A DNA stretch of 23,883 bases from Palsa-1233 sp031367105 (GCA_031367105.1 JANLPG010000173.1:1-23883), one strand, 5' to 3'; shown: positions 8,118-14,960, counted from the first letter of the stretch. Translations and numbers: made by a program. The notes: generated by a model from the letters alone, not told the origin.

Positions 8118-8560
8118 TGAAACTCATTGATCAGGCAGAAACAATCGTCGTCGTGATTGCTGCGGAACTGGATATCGACGCCCCCGATCGCGGCGCTGCG
8201 ATCCGCCTGCAAGGGGAAATCGATCGGCGCGGTGCCGGGCATCCGTACCGCCGGGCCGTGCTGGTGAGTGACATCGCGTGGCAAGAAACCGAACTCTTTC
8301 ACAGTGCCCCGACCATCGCGGTCGGCGGTCCCGGTGTCAACAGTGTCTCGGGCCGGCTCGGCAGTGAGATCCCGACGGTCTGGACGCAGGACGACCGGGT
8401 GATCATCCAGGCCGAGTATGCCGATGGCGCGCCGCGTGCCACGCTCTGGGGGATGGACGCTGCCGCGACGGCCGCCGCGGTCGACACGTTCATCGCGCGT
8501 GGCTGGCTCGACGAGTTTCTGGACCGATGCTGGCGATTCCGCGCCGGCGCATTCGCCTGA
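8117..8560 (+). CDS. Unknown 147-residue cytoplasmic protein
   Basis: Family not recognised. ATG 8117 shares its A with the previous stop, so translation is coupled. The sequence has no signal peptide or membrane segment. It opens with an alternating hydrophobic strand (T-I-V-V-V-I-A-A-E-L), contains P-T-I-A-V-G-G-P-G-V-N in the middle and L-W-G-M-D near the end, and looks like a compact alpha/beta domain. The Gly-rich loop could bind a ligand, but that is speculation. It sits between a membrane-anchored unknown protein and an exported M28 peptidase, and its stop is 11 bases before the peptidase start. The regular coding pattern and tight coupling on both sides support a real gene. Confidence 0.75.
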   Translation: MKLIDQAETIVVVIAAELDIDAPDRGAAIRLQGEIDRRGAGHPYRRAVLVSDIAWQETELFHSAPTIAVGGPGVNSVSGRLGSEIPTVWTQDDRVIIQAEYADGAPRATLWGMDAAATAAAVDTFIARGWLDEFLDRCWRFRAGAFA

Positions 8561-8574
8561 GGGATATCACAGTG
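8559..8574 (+). promoter_or_regulatory. RBS that sets the M28 peptidase start at GTG 8572
   Basis: GAGGG at 8559-8563 lies 8 bases before GTG 8572. That start puts a clean signal peptide at the very N-terminus. The longer ATG at 8527 would lie inside the upstream gene and add a basic stretch before the signal. Confidence 0.7.
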
Positions 8575-10314
8575 ACTGTCACGCGCACCAGTGCGACGGT
8601 GGCCGCGCTGGCACTGCTCGCGTCGCCACTCGTGGCGCAGCGATCGGACCGTGAGGCCTCACCGTTCACCGCCATCGCCCTCCCGGTCAGCCGGGAGCTC
8701 TCGGGTGACAATGCGCTCCGGACCGTAGCATTCGTGGAGCAATTCTTCCGACTGCCAGGCAATCGGGGATTCGATGCGTCGATCGATACCATAGCCCGGT
8801 TGTTGTCGCTCGCGGGCTATGTCGAGCAATCGAAGGCTCGACCGGCGGACCGGCTGACCTACCGAATCGAATCGCGCCCGATGCGGAGGCCGGCGTGGTC
8901 GCCGATCGACGCTTCGGTCATCCTTGCGGGGCAGCGCACGCCGTTGCTCCAGTGGGCCACGAATCACAATATGCTTGCGATCAACTCCTGGTCGACCCCG
9001 GCTGGCGGCGTGGAGGCCGAGGTTGTCGATGTGGGTGCGGGCGCTGAGGCCGATTTCCACCGGGTCGAGGTGAAGGGGAGGATCGTGACCGGCGAGGCAT
9101 CGGCGCGAGATCTCTATGCCCGCGCGATGCAGCGCGGCGCGCTGGGAGTGCTGGCCCCGCAAACGCTCGCCGCGTACCAGCGGCCCGAAGTGAATCGCAC
9201 CGCCATCGAATTCAGTGCGGTTGGTCTCGACACCCTCAACCGCGGCTTCGCGATTTTCCTCTCGACGGCGGCGAAGGAAGCCCTCCAGCACGCGCTCAAG
9301 ATCGGGCCGGTGCGGGCGAAAGTCTTCGTGAGCAGCATCTTCGAGCAGCAGCCCGAGCGGACGGTCGTGGCCGAGATTCGCGGGCGCCGGCTGCCCCACG
9401 AGCGCTTCGTCTATTCGGCTCACGTGCAGGAACCCGGCGCCAACGACAACGCTTCCGGGGTCGGGTTGTTGGCCGAGATGGCCCGAACCGCTGCAAAGCT
9501 GGTCAGGGCCGGCCGGACGGATCCAGCGCGGACCATCACCTTTCTCTGGGGCGATGAGATTGTCTCGACCGCGCGCTTCCTGGCTGAGGACTCCGTGCGA
9601 CGCGCCGGGGTGAAGTGGGGGATGTCCCTCGATATGGTGGGTGAGAATACTGCGCTGACGGGTGGCACCTTCCTGATCGAGAAGATGAAGGACCCGTCGG
9701 CAGTGTGGGTCCGCGGCGACGAACCGCATACCGCGTGGGGTTCGGGCACCGTCAAGGTCGGCGATATCTGGGCGTACTGGCTCAATGATTTCGTGAAGCA
9801 GCGCTGCCTGGATCAGGCCGCGGCCAGCGGCTGGATCGTGAAATCCAATCCGTTCGAAGGTGGCAGCGATCACACGCCGTTCCTGAACGCGAAGATTCCG
9901 GCGGTGCTGCTGTGGCACTTCACCGACCAGTACTACCACACCGATCGCGACCGGATCGAGATGGTGAGTCCGGCGACGCTGGCGAATGTCGGAAACTGTG
10001 CGCTGACCACCGGATTGCTCCTCGCCGGTGGCTCGGCAAAGACGGCACGCTCGGCACTGGCCGAATTCATCGTGGTGGCCGAGAAGCGCATTGCGACGGA
10101 AGGAAAACTGTCGCGCGACGCGCTAGCCAGCTCCGGCGCGACGACGCGAGCGAAGGAGACGCTGATCCTCGAGAGCTGGCGGGAGTACTACCTCGCTGCG
10201 ACCGCAAAGCTCCCGGAGATCGCCGCAGCACCCATCGATCTGGCCGCGGCGATCGCTGCAGGTCAGACCCGGATCAAGGCCGCTGGCGATCGGGCCGTCA
10301 GGCTGCTGCCGTAA
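8572..10314 (+). CDS. Exported M28-family zinc peptidase with PA-like insert
   Basis: The 580-residue protein starts with a Sec signal peptide (T-R-T-S then A-A-L-A-L-L-A-S-P-L-V-A-Q, cleavage near residue 22). The middle, with G-R-I-V-T-G-E and A-R-A-M-Q-R-G-A-L-G-V-L, resembles a protease-associated (PA) domain. The C-terminal half has the M28 co-catalytic zinc set: H284 in S-A-H-V-Q-E, D292 in G-A-N-D-N-A-S-G, E329 in W-G-D-E, D354 in S-L-D-M-V-G-E and H456 in Y-Y-H-T-D-R-D. Most M28 enzymes have Glu-Glu where this one has Asp-Glu. It is probably a periplasmic aminopeptidase or carboxypeptidase releasing amino acids from peptides. Its last 17 bases overlap the end of the convergent gltX gene, leaving no room for a terminator. 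Confidence 0.9.
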   Translation: MTVTRTSATVAALALLASPLVAQRSDREASPFTAIALPVSRELSGDNALRTVAFVEQFFRLPGNRGFDASIDTIARLLSLAGYVEQSKARPADRLTYRIESRPMRRPAWSPIDASVILAGQRTPLLQWATNHNMLAINSWSTPAGGVEAEVVDVGAGAEADFHRVEVKGRIVTGEASARDLYARAMQRGALGVLAPQTLAAYQRPEVNRTAIEFSAVGLDTLNRGFAIFLSTAAKEALQHALKIGPVRAKVFVSSIFEQQPERTVVAEIRGRRLPHERFVYSAHVQEPGANDNASGVGLLAEMARTAAKLVRAGRTDPARTITFLWGDEIVSTARFLAEDSVRRAGVKWGMSLDMVGENTALTGGTFLIEKMKDPSAVWVRGDEPHTAWGSGTVKVGDIWAYWLNDFVKQRCLDQAAASGWIVKSNPFEGGSDHTPFLNAKIPAVLLWHFTDQYYHTDRDRIEMVSPATLANVGNCALTTGLLLAGGSAKTARSALAEFIVVAEKRIATEGKLSRDALASSGATTRAKETLILESWREYYLAATAKLPEIAAAPIDLAAAIAAGQTRIKAAGDRAVRLLP

Positions 10315-11707
10315 CGGCCAGCCGCCGCAGCGCCTCCTCCTTTCCGACTACCGCCAGCAGTTCGTGGACGGGCTCGCTCACGGTGCCCCCGGTCAGGGCC
10401 ACCCGGATCGGCTGCATTACGTCACCAAGCTTGAGCCCATCGCGCTCAGCCAGCGCCTTCAGCGCTGCTTCGATCGCGGCCGCATTCCACGACACATCCT
10501 GGAGCACATCCCCCGCCAGGCGGAGGTTGACCGCGAAACGGTCGCCCAGCCTGGCCACGAGGGCGAGCCCCTTTTCATCACGGACCACACGGCTGCCATC
10601 GAGCCGAACCGCCACCTGTTCGGCAACGTGGGTGATCGTGCGTGCGCGCGTCTTGACGGCAGCGATGACGGCCAGGAGGTCGTGCCCCGCGTGCGGGACA
10701 CCGAGGATATCGAGCTGTCGGGTCACGGGCGCGAGCAACTCCGTCGCGGGGAGCATCGAAAGAAACTGACCGTTCATCCACTCCAGTTTGGTGGTATCGA
10801 ACACGGCCGCCTTCTTCTGGATGTCTCCGAGGGCGAAGCGCGCGATCATCTCCTGCTCGGGCACGATCTCCTCCTGACCAGGAGACCAGCCGAGTAGCGC
10901 GAGAAAGTTGCGCATTGCCGCGGGGAGGATTCCGAGGTCCTGGTAGTCGCCGACGGCGGCGGCGCTGCGCCGCTTCGACAGCTTCTTTCCGTCGCTTCCG
11001 AGGATCATCGGGACGTGGGCGAAGATCGGTTGTGGCGCACCGAGCGCGCGGTAGAGGGCAATCTGTTTCGGAGTGTTCGAGATGTGATCGTCTCCGCGGA
11101 TCACGTGGGTGATCCGCATCGCGATGTCGTCCGAGACCACGGCAAGGTTGTAGATCGCCGAACCGTCGGAGCGGAGGATGATGAAGTCGTCGATATCACG
11201 ACCCTGCCACGAGATCCGACCGTGGACGGCGTCGTCCCAGGCGATTTCTTCCTGGGGGACCTCGAAGCGGATGGCATACGACGCGTTGGCAGCCTCACGC
11301 CGGGCGACTTCCTCCTCGGGAAGCGCGAGACTCTTCCGCTCATACCGGAACGTGCCGCCGCTCCCTTCGATCCGTGCGCGCGCCGCCTCGAGTTCCTCGG
11401 TGGTGAGGAAGTCCTTGTAGGCGAGTCCAAGAGCAAGCAGCCGCTCGGCATCGGCCTGGTGGCGGGGAGCATACTCACCCTGGAAGAAGGGACCTTCATC
11501 CCAGGTAATCCCCAGCCAGCTCAACCCGTCGAGGATGACCCGGGTGTGTGCCGCGGTGCTGCGCTGCTTGTCGGTGTCCTCGATCCGCAGGACAAAGACG
11601 CCGCCGTGTCGCTTGGCATAGAGCCAGTTGAACAGCGCGGTGCGGGCGCCGCCGACGTGGAGGTAGCCGGTGGGAGACGGCGCAAAGCGAACGCGGGGCT
11701 GGGTCAT
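10298..11707 (-). CDS. gltX: Glutamyl-tRNA synthetase
   Basis: A class I synthetase of 469 residues from ATG 11707 that charges tRNA-Glu with glutamate in the cytoplasm. Seen in sequence: V-R-F-A-P-S-P-T-G-Y-L-H-V-G-G-A-R carrying the HIGH motif, F-V-L-R-I-E-D-T-D, the V-I-R-G-D-D-H-I-S-N-T-P-K-Q block and the KMSKS-type loop K-K-L-S-K-R-R, followed by the helical anticodon-binding domain. The length is normal for bacterial GltX. ATG 11707 is preferred over the start 24 bases upstream because GAGG lies 9 bases before it and the conserved N-terminus begins there. It is the last gene of a minus-strand series with two serine tRNAs. Whether it is strictly discriminating or also charges tRNA-Gln cannot be told from the sequence. 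Confidence 0.97.
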   Translation of the reverse strand: MTQPRVRFAPSPTGYLHVGGARTALFNWLYAKRHGGVFVLRIEDTDKQRSTAAHTRVILDGLSWLGITWDEGPFFQGEYAPRHQADAERLLALGLAYKDFLTTEELEAARARIEGSGGTFRYERKSLALPEEEVARREAANASYAIRFEVPQEEIAWDDAVHGRISWQGRDIDDFIILRSDGSAIYNLAVVSDDIAMRITHVIRGDDHISNTPKQIALYRALGAPQPIFAHVPMILGSDGKKLSKRRSAAAVGDYQDLGILPAAMRNFLALLGWSPGQEEIVPEQEMIARFALGDIQKKAAVFDTTKLEWMNGQFLSMLPATELLAPVTRQLDILGVPHAGHDLLAVIAAVKTRARTITHVAEQVAVRLDGSRVVRDEKGLALVARLGDRFAVNLRLAGDVLQDVSWNAAAIEAALKALAERDGLKLGDVMQPIRVALTGGTVSEPVHELLAVVGKEEALRRLAVTAAA

Positions 11708-11793
11708 CCGGAACGGCCTCGTGGGCGACAAGTCGAAAGTCGCGCCGCCCGGCCCGCTGCGGGCTCAGACTGCGCGACCTCGTGGTACTGCAG

Positions 11794-11884
11794 CGGAGCG
11801 AGAGGGATTCGAACCCTCGTTAGCAGGTTACCCCACTAAAACGGTTTAGCAAACCGCCGCCTTCAGCCACTCGGCCATCGCTCC
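11794..11884 (-). tRNA. tRNA-Ser (anticodon GCU)
   Basis: Read on the minus strand, a 7-bp acceptor stem (GGAGCGA with TCGCTCC, discriminator G) encloses a D-arm, an anticodon arm with loop TTGCTAA (anticodon GCT, codons AGC/AGU), a long variable arm typical of class II tRNAs, and the T-arm GAGGG-TTCGAAT-CCCTC. The 91-base length fits serine tRNA. The 3' CCA is not encoded. It lies 41 bases after the BtuF-like gene and 86 bases before gltX, all on one strand. Confidence 0.96.
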
Positions 11885-11925
11885 TTCCGGCGCGGGGTCA
11901 AGATAACCCGCAACTGCCCCGACTG

Positions 11926-12834
11926 TCACTTCCCCGCGATCCGGCGACGCTCGGCCACGATCGCCCGGGCCGCCACGGCAATGCTGGGGCCGCTCCGGGC
12001 GAAGAGGTCGCCAGGAATCTCGATGATTCGGCCCGAGCGAACCGCCTGCAGATCCCGCCAACCGGCCTTCGCCCGGAATTCGTTCAGTCGCTGCCCGGGC
12101 CGCTTCCCACTGGAGGTGAGGATCCAGTCGGGCTGCCGCGCCGTGATGGTTTCCAGGGAAACTGTGGGCCAGGGGAGCTGGACGTCCCCGAAGACATTCC
12201 TCAGGCAGGCGGTCTCGAGCAACGTGGTCATCCAGGTCCTGCCGCCTGCGGTCATCGGGGGTTCGTCGGAGACGACCAGGAAGACCGAGGCTGGCCTCGC
12301 CGTGGCCGAGTCGCAGGCGGTGCGCTTGACCTCCGCGAGTGCGGCCCGGAGCTGGGCGGCGAGCGAGTCAGCCTTTGCCTCACGACCCACGAGGCGGCCG
12401 AGCCGCTGCAGGTTCTGCAGGACGTCGGTGGTGTCGGTGGTCTCGAATGAGAGCACCGGAATCTTGAATGGCGCGAGTGCGTGCTGGAGGTCCACCGACG
12501 AGCGATCGCGCCAGCCGATCACGATGTCGGGCGCGAGCGCGAGCACGCGTTCCGGCGAAGGATTCATCCCGCCGCCGATCGACGGGAGATGGGCCAATTC
12601 GGGTTGATGATCGAAGTCGGTGCGCGCCACCAACAGGTTGGCGGTACCGAGGAGGACCAGCCACTCGGTCGCCGATTGCATCGTCGAGACGATTCGCTGA
12701 ACCGGGAGGTGCCGAACGACGACGGAGTTGCCTTCGGCGTCCTGAAGTGTGGTTGTGCGGTCGGGTGCCGAGCGGGCACACGCCAGCACGGCCAGCCCGA
12801 GCGCTGCGCTACCAGCCCGTCGGGCGACGCCCAT
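11926..12834 (-). CDS. BtuF-like periplasmic substrate-binding lipoprotein
   Basis: The 302-residue protein starts at ATG 12834, overlapping the upstream stop as ATGA. The N-terminus (A-A-L-G-L-A-V-L-A-C) is a lipoprotein signal with Cys at about residue 19. The body is a helical-backbone metal/cobalamin-binding fold: Q-R-I-V-S-T-M-Q-S-A-T-E-W-L-V-L-L-G, T-D-F-D-H-Q-P-E, L-P-S-I-G-G-G-M-N-P-S-P-E-R-V and A-P-D-I-V-I-G, which track the BtuF consensus closely. Such proteins deliver vitamin B12, haem or iron chelates to a BtuCD-type ABC transporter. No permease or ATPase gene is adjacent, so it either works with a transporter encoded elsewhere or has another role. Ligand identity is inferred only from resemblance. 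Confidence 0.85.
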   Translation of the reverse strand: MGVARRAGSAALGLAVLACARSAPDRTTTLQDAEGNSVVVRHLPVQRIVSTMQSATEWLVLLGTANLLVARTDFDHQPELAHLPSIGGGMNPSPERVLALAPDIVIGWRDRSSVDLQHALAPFKIPVLSFETTDTTDVLQNLQRLGRLVGREAKADSLAAQLRAALAEVKRTACDSATARPASVFLVVSDEPPMTAGGRTWMTTLLETACLRNVFGDVQLPWPTVSLETITARQPDWILTSSGKRPGQRLNEFRAKAGWRDLQAVRSGRIIEIPGDLFARSGPSIAVAARAIVAERRRIAGK

Positions 12835-13538
12835 CAGGGCTTCGGGACGCTGGTCCGGTTTTTCAGCGCTGTCGCCATGGTGATGTAGCCGGGAGGAACG
12901 TCGAAGAGTCGTGGCGACACCAGCTGACGCTTGATCGCTACGACCTCCAGAATGGTCGTACCATCGGGCTGCCAGATCTTCAGTGGCATCAGCGGCTTGT
13001 TGCCCAACGCCTTGGTCCACGGAGCGGGTTGTCCACCGGTCGCCGCGCCTCCCAGCGCGCCTGGCACCAGGCCACCGAGCGAAGTGGCGAGGCACATCCT
13101 GACGATCTGGCCGGTCTCGCCGGTCACTTCGTAGTCGTCGCATCGGGTGCCGGCGATGGTCTGCGAGGTGCCGAGTTTGCGGATGTCGGCTTTGGTCGTG
13201 GTGCCGGGCGTGATCTTCGCCGGCACGGGGAGCGGCCGGACGTCGATGATGCCCTTGGCGGTGGCGACGCCGGGAGGGAGTGTCATACCCGGCGGAAAGG
13301 GTGTGAGCGATGTCATCGTGCGAGCGCTGTTGTCGGTGATGGTGCGAATCTCCTGGCCCATTCCCGGGAGCGCAATCACGTTGAGGACCTTGTCGCCCTT
13401 CGCCGTCATCCGCGTGAGCATCGATCCCGTCCCCCCGGGGCCACCGACTCGCACGGTAATCGTTCCCTCGAATCGCTGTGCGTCGAGTTGCTGGCTCGAG
13501 GCGACGACGGAAAGGGCCAGGAGGGAGAGGAATCGCAT
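12834..13538 (-). CDS. Exported DUF4412-like protein
   Basis: The 234-residue protein has a Sec signal (M-R-F-L-S-L-L-A-L-S-V-V-A-S-S, cleavage near D-A-Q at about residue 21). The mature start R-F-E-G-T-I-T-V-R-V and later G-T-R-C-D-D-Y-E-V-T with a second Cys in R-M-C-L-A-T fit the DUF4412 style of periplasmic or outer-membrane-associated beta proteins; the two cysteines may form a disulfide. The function of the family is unknown. The gene starts 34 bases after the 3' end of tRNA-Ser(UGA) and is coupled by ATGA to the BtuF-like gene, so the pair probably share a transcript and perhaps a process in the envelope. Confidence 0.8.
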   Translation of the reverse strand: MRFLSLLALSVVASSQQLDAQRFEGTITVRVGGPGGTGSMLTRMTAKGDKVLNVIALPGMGQEIRTITDNSARTMTSLTPFPPGMTLPPGVATAKGIIDVRPLPVPAKITPGTTTKADIRKLGTSQTIAGTRCDDYEVTGETGQIVRMCLATSLGGLVPGALGGAATGGQPAPWTKALGNKPLMPLKIWQPDGTTILEVVAIKRQLVSPRLFDVPPGYITMATALKNRTSVPKP

Positions 13539-13572
13539 CGTACCACCAGGGGTAAGTGAGGCCAGCCAGCAA

Positions 13573-13659
13573 CGGCGCGGGTGAGATTCGAACTCACGAG
13601 ACCCTTCCGGGTCCGCCGGTTTTCAAGACCGGTGCATTCAACCACTCTGCCACCGCGCC
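13573..13659 (-). tRNA. tRNA-Ser (anticodon UGA)
   Basis: On the minus strand a 7-bp acceptor stem (GGCGCGG with CCGCGCC, discriminator G) encloses an anticodon arm CCGGT-CTTGAAA-ACCGG (anticodon TGA, codons UCN), a long variable arm (GGACCCGGAAGGGTCTC region) and the T-arm GTGAG-TTCGAAT-CTCAC. The length is 87 bases and CCA is not encoded. It is the first gene of the minus-strand series leading to gltX. Confidence 0.96.
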
Positions 13660-13669
13660 CAATCGACGA

Positions 13670-13697
13670 AAGGTACGGGGACGGCCGGTCCCGCCAA
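13670..13697 (-). promoter_or_regulatory. Promoter candidate for tRNA-Ser(UGA) and downstream genes
   Basis: On the minus strand TTGGCG (13697-13692) and TACCTT (13675-13670) are separated by 16 bases, and the -10 element ends 10 bases before the tRNA 5' end. This is a 4/6 match at -35 and a TA-N3-T match at -10. Position supports it; the sequence match is moderate. Confidence 0.45.
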
Positions 13698-13725
13698 GGG
13701 GGCTCCCCCGAAGTGGAGGGCCACT
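13698..13725. other. Two short inverted repeats between divergent promoters
   Basis: GGGGG-CT-CCCCC (13698-13709) and AGTGG-AGGG-CCACT (13712-13725) lie next to each other between the minus-strand and plus-strand promoter candidates. They could be operator sites or chance palindromes in G+C-rich DNA. No known regulator site is recognised. Confidence 0.3.
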
Positions 13726-13753
13726 GCGGAATGGACGACCACGGGGCGGGGGG

Positions 13754-13782
13754 TTGTCACTTTCTGCCGCACTTACTAGCCT
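13754..13782 (+). promoter_or_regulatory. Promoter candidate for the lysine operon leader
   Basis: TTGTCA (13754-13759, 5/6 to the -35 consensus) and TAGCCT (13777-13782, TA-N3-T) are separated by 17 bases. Seven bases after the -10 element comes the ATG of the leader ORF, so transcription would begin at or next to that ATG and give a nearly leaderless mRNA. Confidence 0.5.
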
Positions 13783-13789
13783 TGATCCA

Positions 13790-13891
13790 ATGCTGCTACC
13801 AAATCTCAAGCGAGTCGCCAAGAAGTCCCCTCGGTTCGGCGCCCTGAAGCGCGCGGAACCGAGGGCATCGGCTTGGTCGGCACCGGCGTAG
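13790..13891 (+). CDS. Putative lysine-rich leader peptide of the lysine operon
   Basis: This 33-codon ORF runs from ATG 13790 to TAG 13889-13891. It has lysine codons at positions 7, 11, 12 and 20 (all AAG), 12% of residues, whereas the 449-residue aspartokinase downstream has three lysines in total. No Shine-Dalgarno is visible, but the promoter candidate would place the 5' end of the RNA at the ATG, which suits leaderless initiation. The ORF spans a hairpin (13828-13865), and its last codons contain the segment complementary to the terminator, the geometry expected of an attenuator leader peptide. The peptide itself needs no function. Alternatively this is an untranslated structured leader and the ORF is chance. 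Confidence 0.45.
   Translation: MLLPNLKRVAKKSPRFGALKRAEPRASAWSAPA
13828..13865 (+). other. Leader RNA hairpin within the putative leader ORF
   Basis: CCCTCGGTTC (13828-13837) pairs perfectly over 10 bp with GAACCGAGGG (13856-13865); the 18-base interior can form a further GCGC/GCGC pairing. The 5' arm starts just after lysine codons 11-12, so a ribosome stalled there would cover it. Confidence 0.55.
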
Positions 13892-13933
13892 CAGCTCACC
13901 CACGACTCTTACCGTGGAGCCCCGCCCGACCAA
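13873..13933 (+). promoter_or_regulatory. Candidate antiterminator pairing
   Basis: TTGGTCGG (13873-13880), inside the last codons of the leader ORF, is exactly complementary to CCGACCAA (13926-13933), which is the inner part of the 5' arm plus most of the loop of the terminator hairpin. The two pairings exclude each other. A small hairpin CCACG/CGTGG (13900-13904 with 13913-13917) lies between them and would be enclosed by the antiterminator. Confidence 0.45.
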
Positions 13934-13949
13934 TGTCGGGCGGGGTTTT
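13920..13949 (+). terminator. Intrinsic terminator (attenuator) ahead of the dapE-like gene
   Basis: CCCCGCCCGAC (13920-13930), loop CAAT, and GTCGGGCGGGG (13935-13945) form a perfect 11-bp hairpin followed by TTTT (13946-13949). It works in the plus direction only. The nearest plus-strand gene upstream ends at 10314 with five minus-strand genes between, so it is placed to stop transcripts that start within 13700-13900. Its 3' arm also holds the G-rich stretch nearest the ATG 13956, so it may affect translation too. Confidence 0.85.
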
Positions 13950-13955
13950 GTGTAT

Positions 13956-14960
13956 ATGGCGGATGTGCTCGAACTCACGCGTGCCTTGCTCGCCATCCCC
14001 TCCCCGACGGGAGGAGAACAGGCACTGACGGCGTGGCTGGCGACCTACCTCACCTCCCTCGGCTGGCTGGTGGAGCGTCAGGCTGTGCGCGATGGCCGGG
14101 AAAACATTTACGCCCACCGGGGTGCGCCGGTGCTGGTGTTCACCACCCATCTCGATACCGTGCCGCCCGAGCTTCCGTATCGCGAGAGCGAGACGCACAT
14201 CCACGGTCGCGGCGCCTGCGATGCCAAAGGAATCGCCGCGGCGATGGTGACGGCCGCCGAAGAGTTGCACGCCTCGGGAGAATCGCGCATCGGCCTGCTG
14301 TTCGTGGTGGGCGAGGAGAACGGATCCGACGGCGCCAAGGTGGCATTCCTGCTGGAGCCGAAAGGGCGCATTCTCGTCAATGGCGAACCCACCGAAAACC
14401 GCGTCGTCACCGCCCAGAAGGGCGCGCTTCGAGTGACGGTCGAGGCGGTCGGAGTGGCAGCACACTCGGGCTACCCGGCGTTGGGTGACTCGGCCGTCGA
14501 CCGACTCCTCGATGCACTGGAGCGCATCCGTCGCATCCCGTTGCCGGTCGATCCGGTGTTGGGTGCCTGCACCCTCAATATCGGCCGGATCGAAGGGGGC
14601 GTTGCCCCGAACGTGGTGGCGCCGAGTGCCCGCGCCGAGTTGATGGTGCGGCTGGTCGGCTCCGCGCGACCGATCGAGGAGGCGATTCGGAAGGCGACGG
14701 GCGACGACGTGACCGTCGCTTTCCCACTCGAGATTCCCGCACTGCGCGCGCCAGCGATCCCGGGTCATCCGGAGGCCACCGTTGCATTCGCCTCGGACCT
14801 CCCGTTCTACGAGGCCTGGGGAGTCGGCTACCAGCTCGGACCCGGAACGATTCACCTCGCTCACACCGATCACGAGAGCATAGCGAAACAGGAGCTGGTT
14901 GACGGCGTCGCCCAATACGTCCAGGTGGCGCGGACGCTCCTGGCAGGAGCCTTCCCGTGA
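13956..14960 (+). CDS. dapE: M20-family deacylase, probable succinyl-diaminopimelate desuccinylase
   Basis: A zinc-dependent M20 amidohydrolase of 334 residues. Metal and catalytic residues are visible: H65 and D67 in T-H-L-D-T-V-P, D89 in G-A-C-D-A-K-G, E120-E121 in V-G-E-E-N-G-S-D, E144 in N-G-E-P-T-E-N and H303 in A-H-T-D-H-E-S. The family includes DapE, ArgE and LysK. First position in an operon with lysC, dapB, dapA and dapD argues for DapE, which removes succinate from N-succinyl-LL-diaminopimelate. ATG 13956 follows the terminator directly; GTG 13914 would force translation through the hairpin and is rejected. It overlaps lysC by GTGA. ArgE- or LysK-type specificity is not excluded by sequence alone. 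Confidence 0.8.
   Translation: MADVLELTRALLAIPSPTGGEQALTAWLATYLTSLGWLVERQAVRDGRENIYAHRGAPVLVFTTHLDTVPPELPYRESETHIHGRGACDAKGIAAAMVTAAEELHASGESRIGLLFVVGEENGSDGAKVAFLLEPKGRILVNGEPTENRVVTAQKGALRVTVEAVGVAAHSGYPALGDSAVDRLLDALERIRRIPLPVDPVLGACTLNIGRIEGGVAPNVVAPSARAELMVRLVGSARPIEEAIRKATGDDVTVAFPLEIPALRAPAIPGHPEATVAFASDLPFYEAWGVGYQLGPGTIHLAHTDHESIAKQELVDGVAQYVQVARTLLAGAFP

Noticed and set aside
11926..13572. A single 548-codon minus-strand protein
   Set aside because: Only the part from ATG 12834 onward looks like a real protein (BtuF-like). The earlier part is an out-of-frame, Arg-rich shadow of the DUF4412 gene.
13920..13949. The hairpin as an ordinary end-of-operon terminator
   Set aside because: It points in the plus direction and no plus-strand gene ends between 10314 and here, so there is no upstream operon for it to close.
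13660..13955. Lysine (L-box) riboswitch upstream of the lysine operon
   Set aside because: The position is right, but I cannot find the conserved L-box core elements, and the leader is only about 130 bases before the terminator. A search with the Rfam lysine riboswitch model would settle it; a hit would overturn the attenuator idea.
13914..14960. GTG 13914 as the start of the dapE-like gene
   Set aside because: It would translate through the terminator hairpin and add residues not typical of the M20 family; ATG 13956 starts where the family begins.
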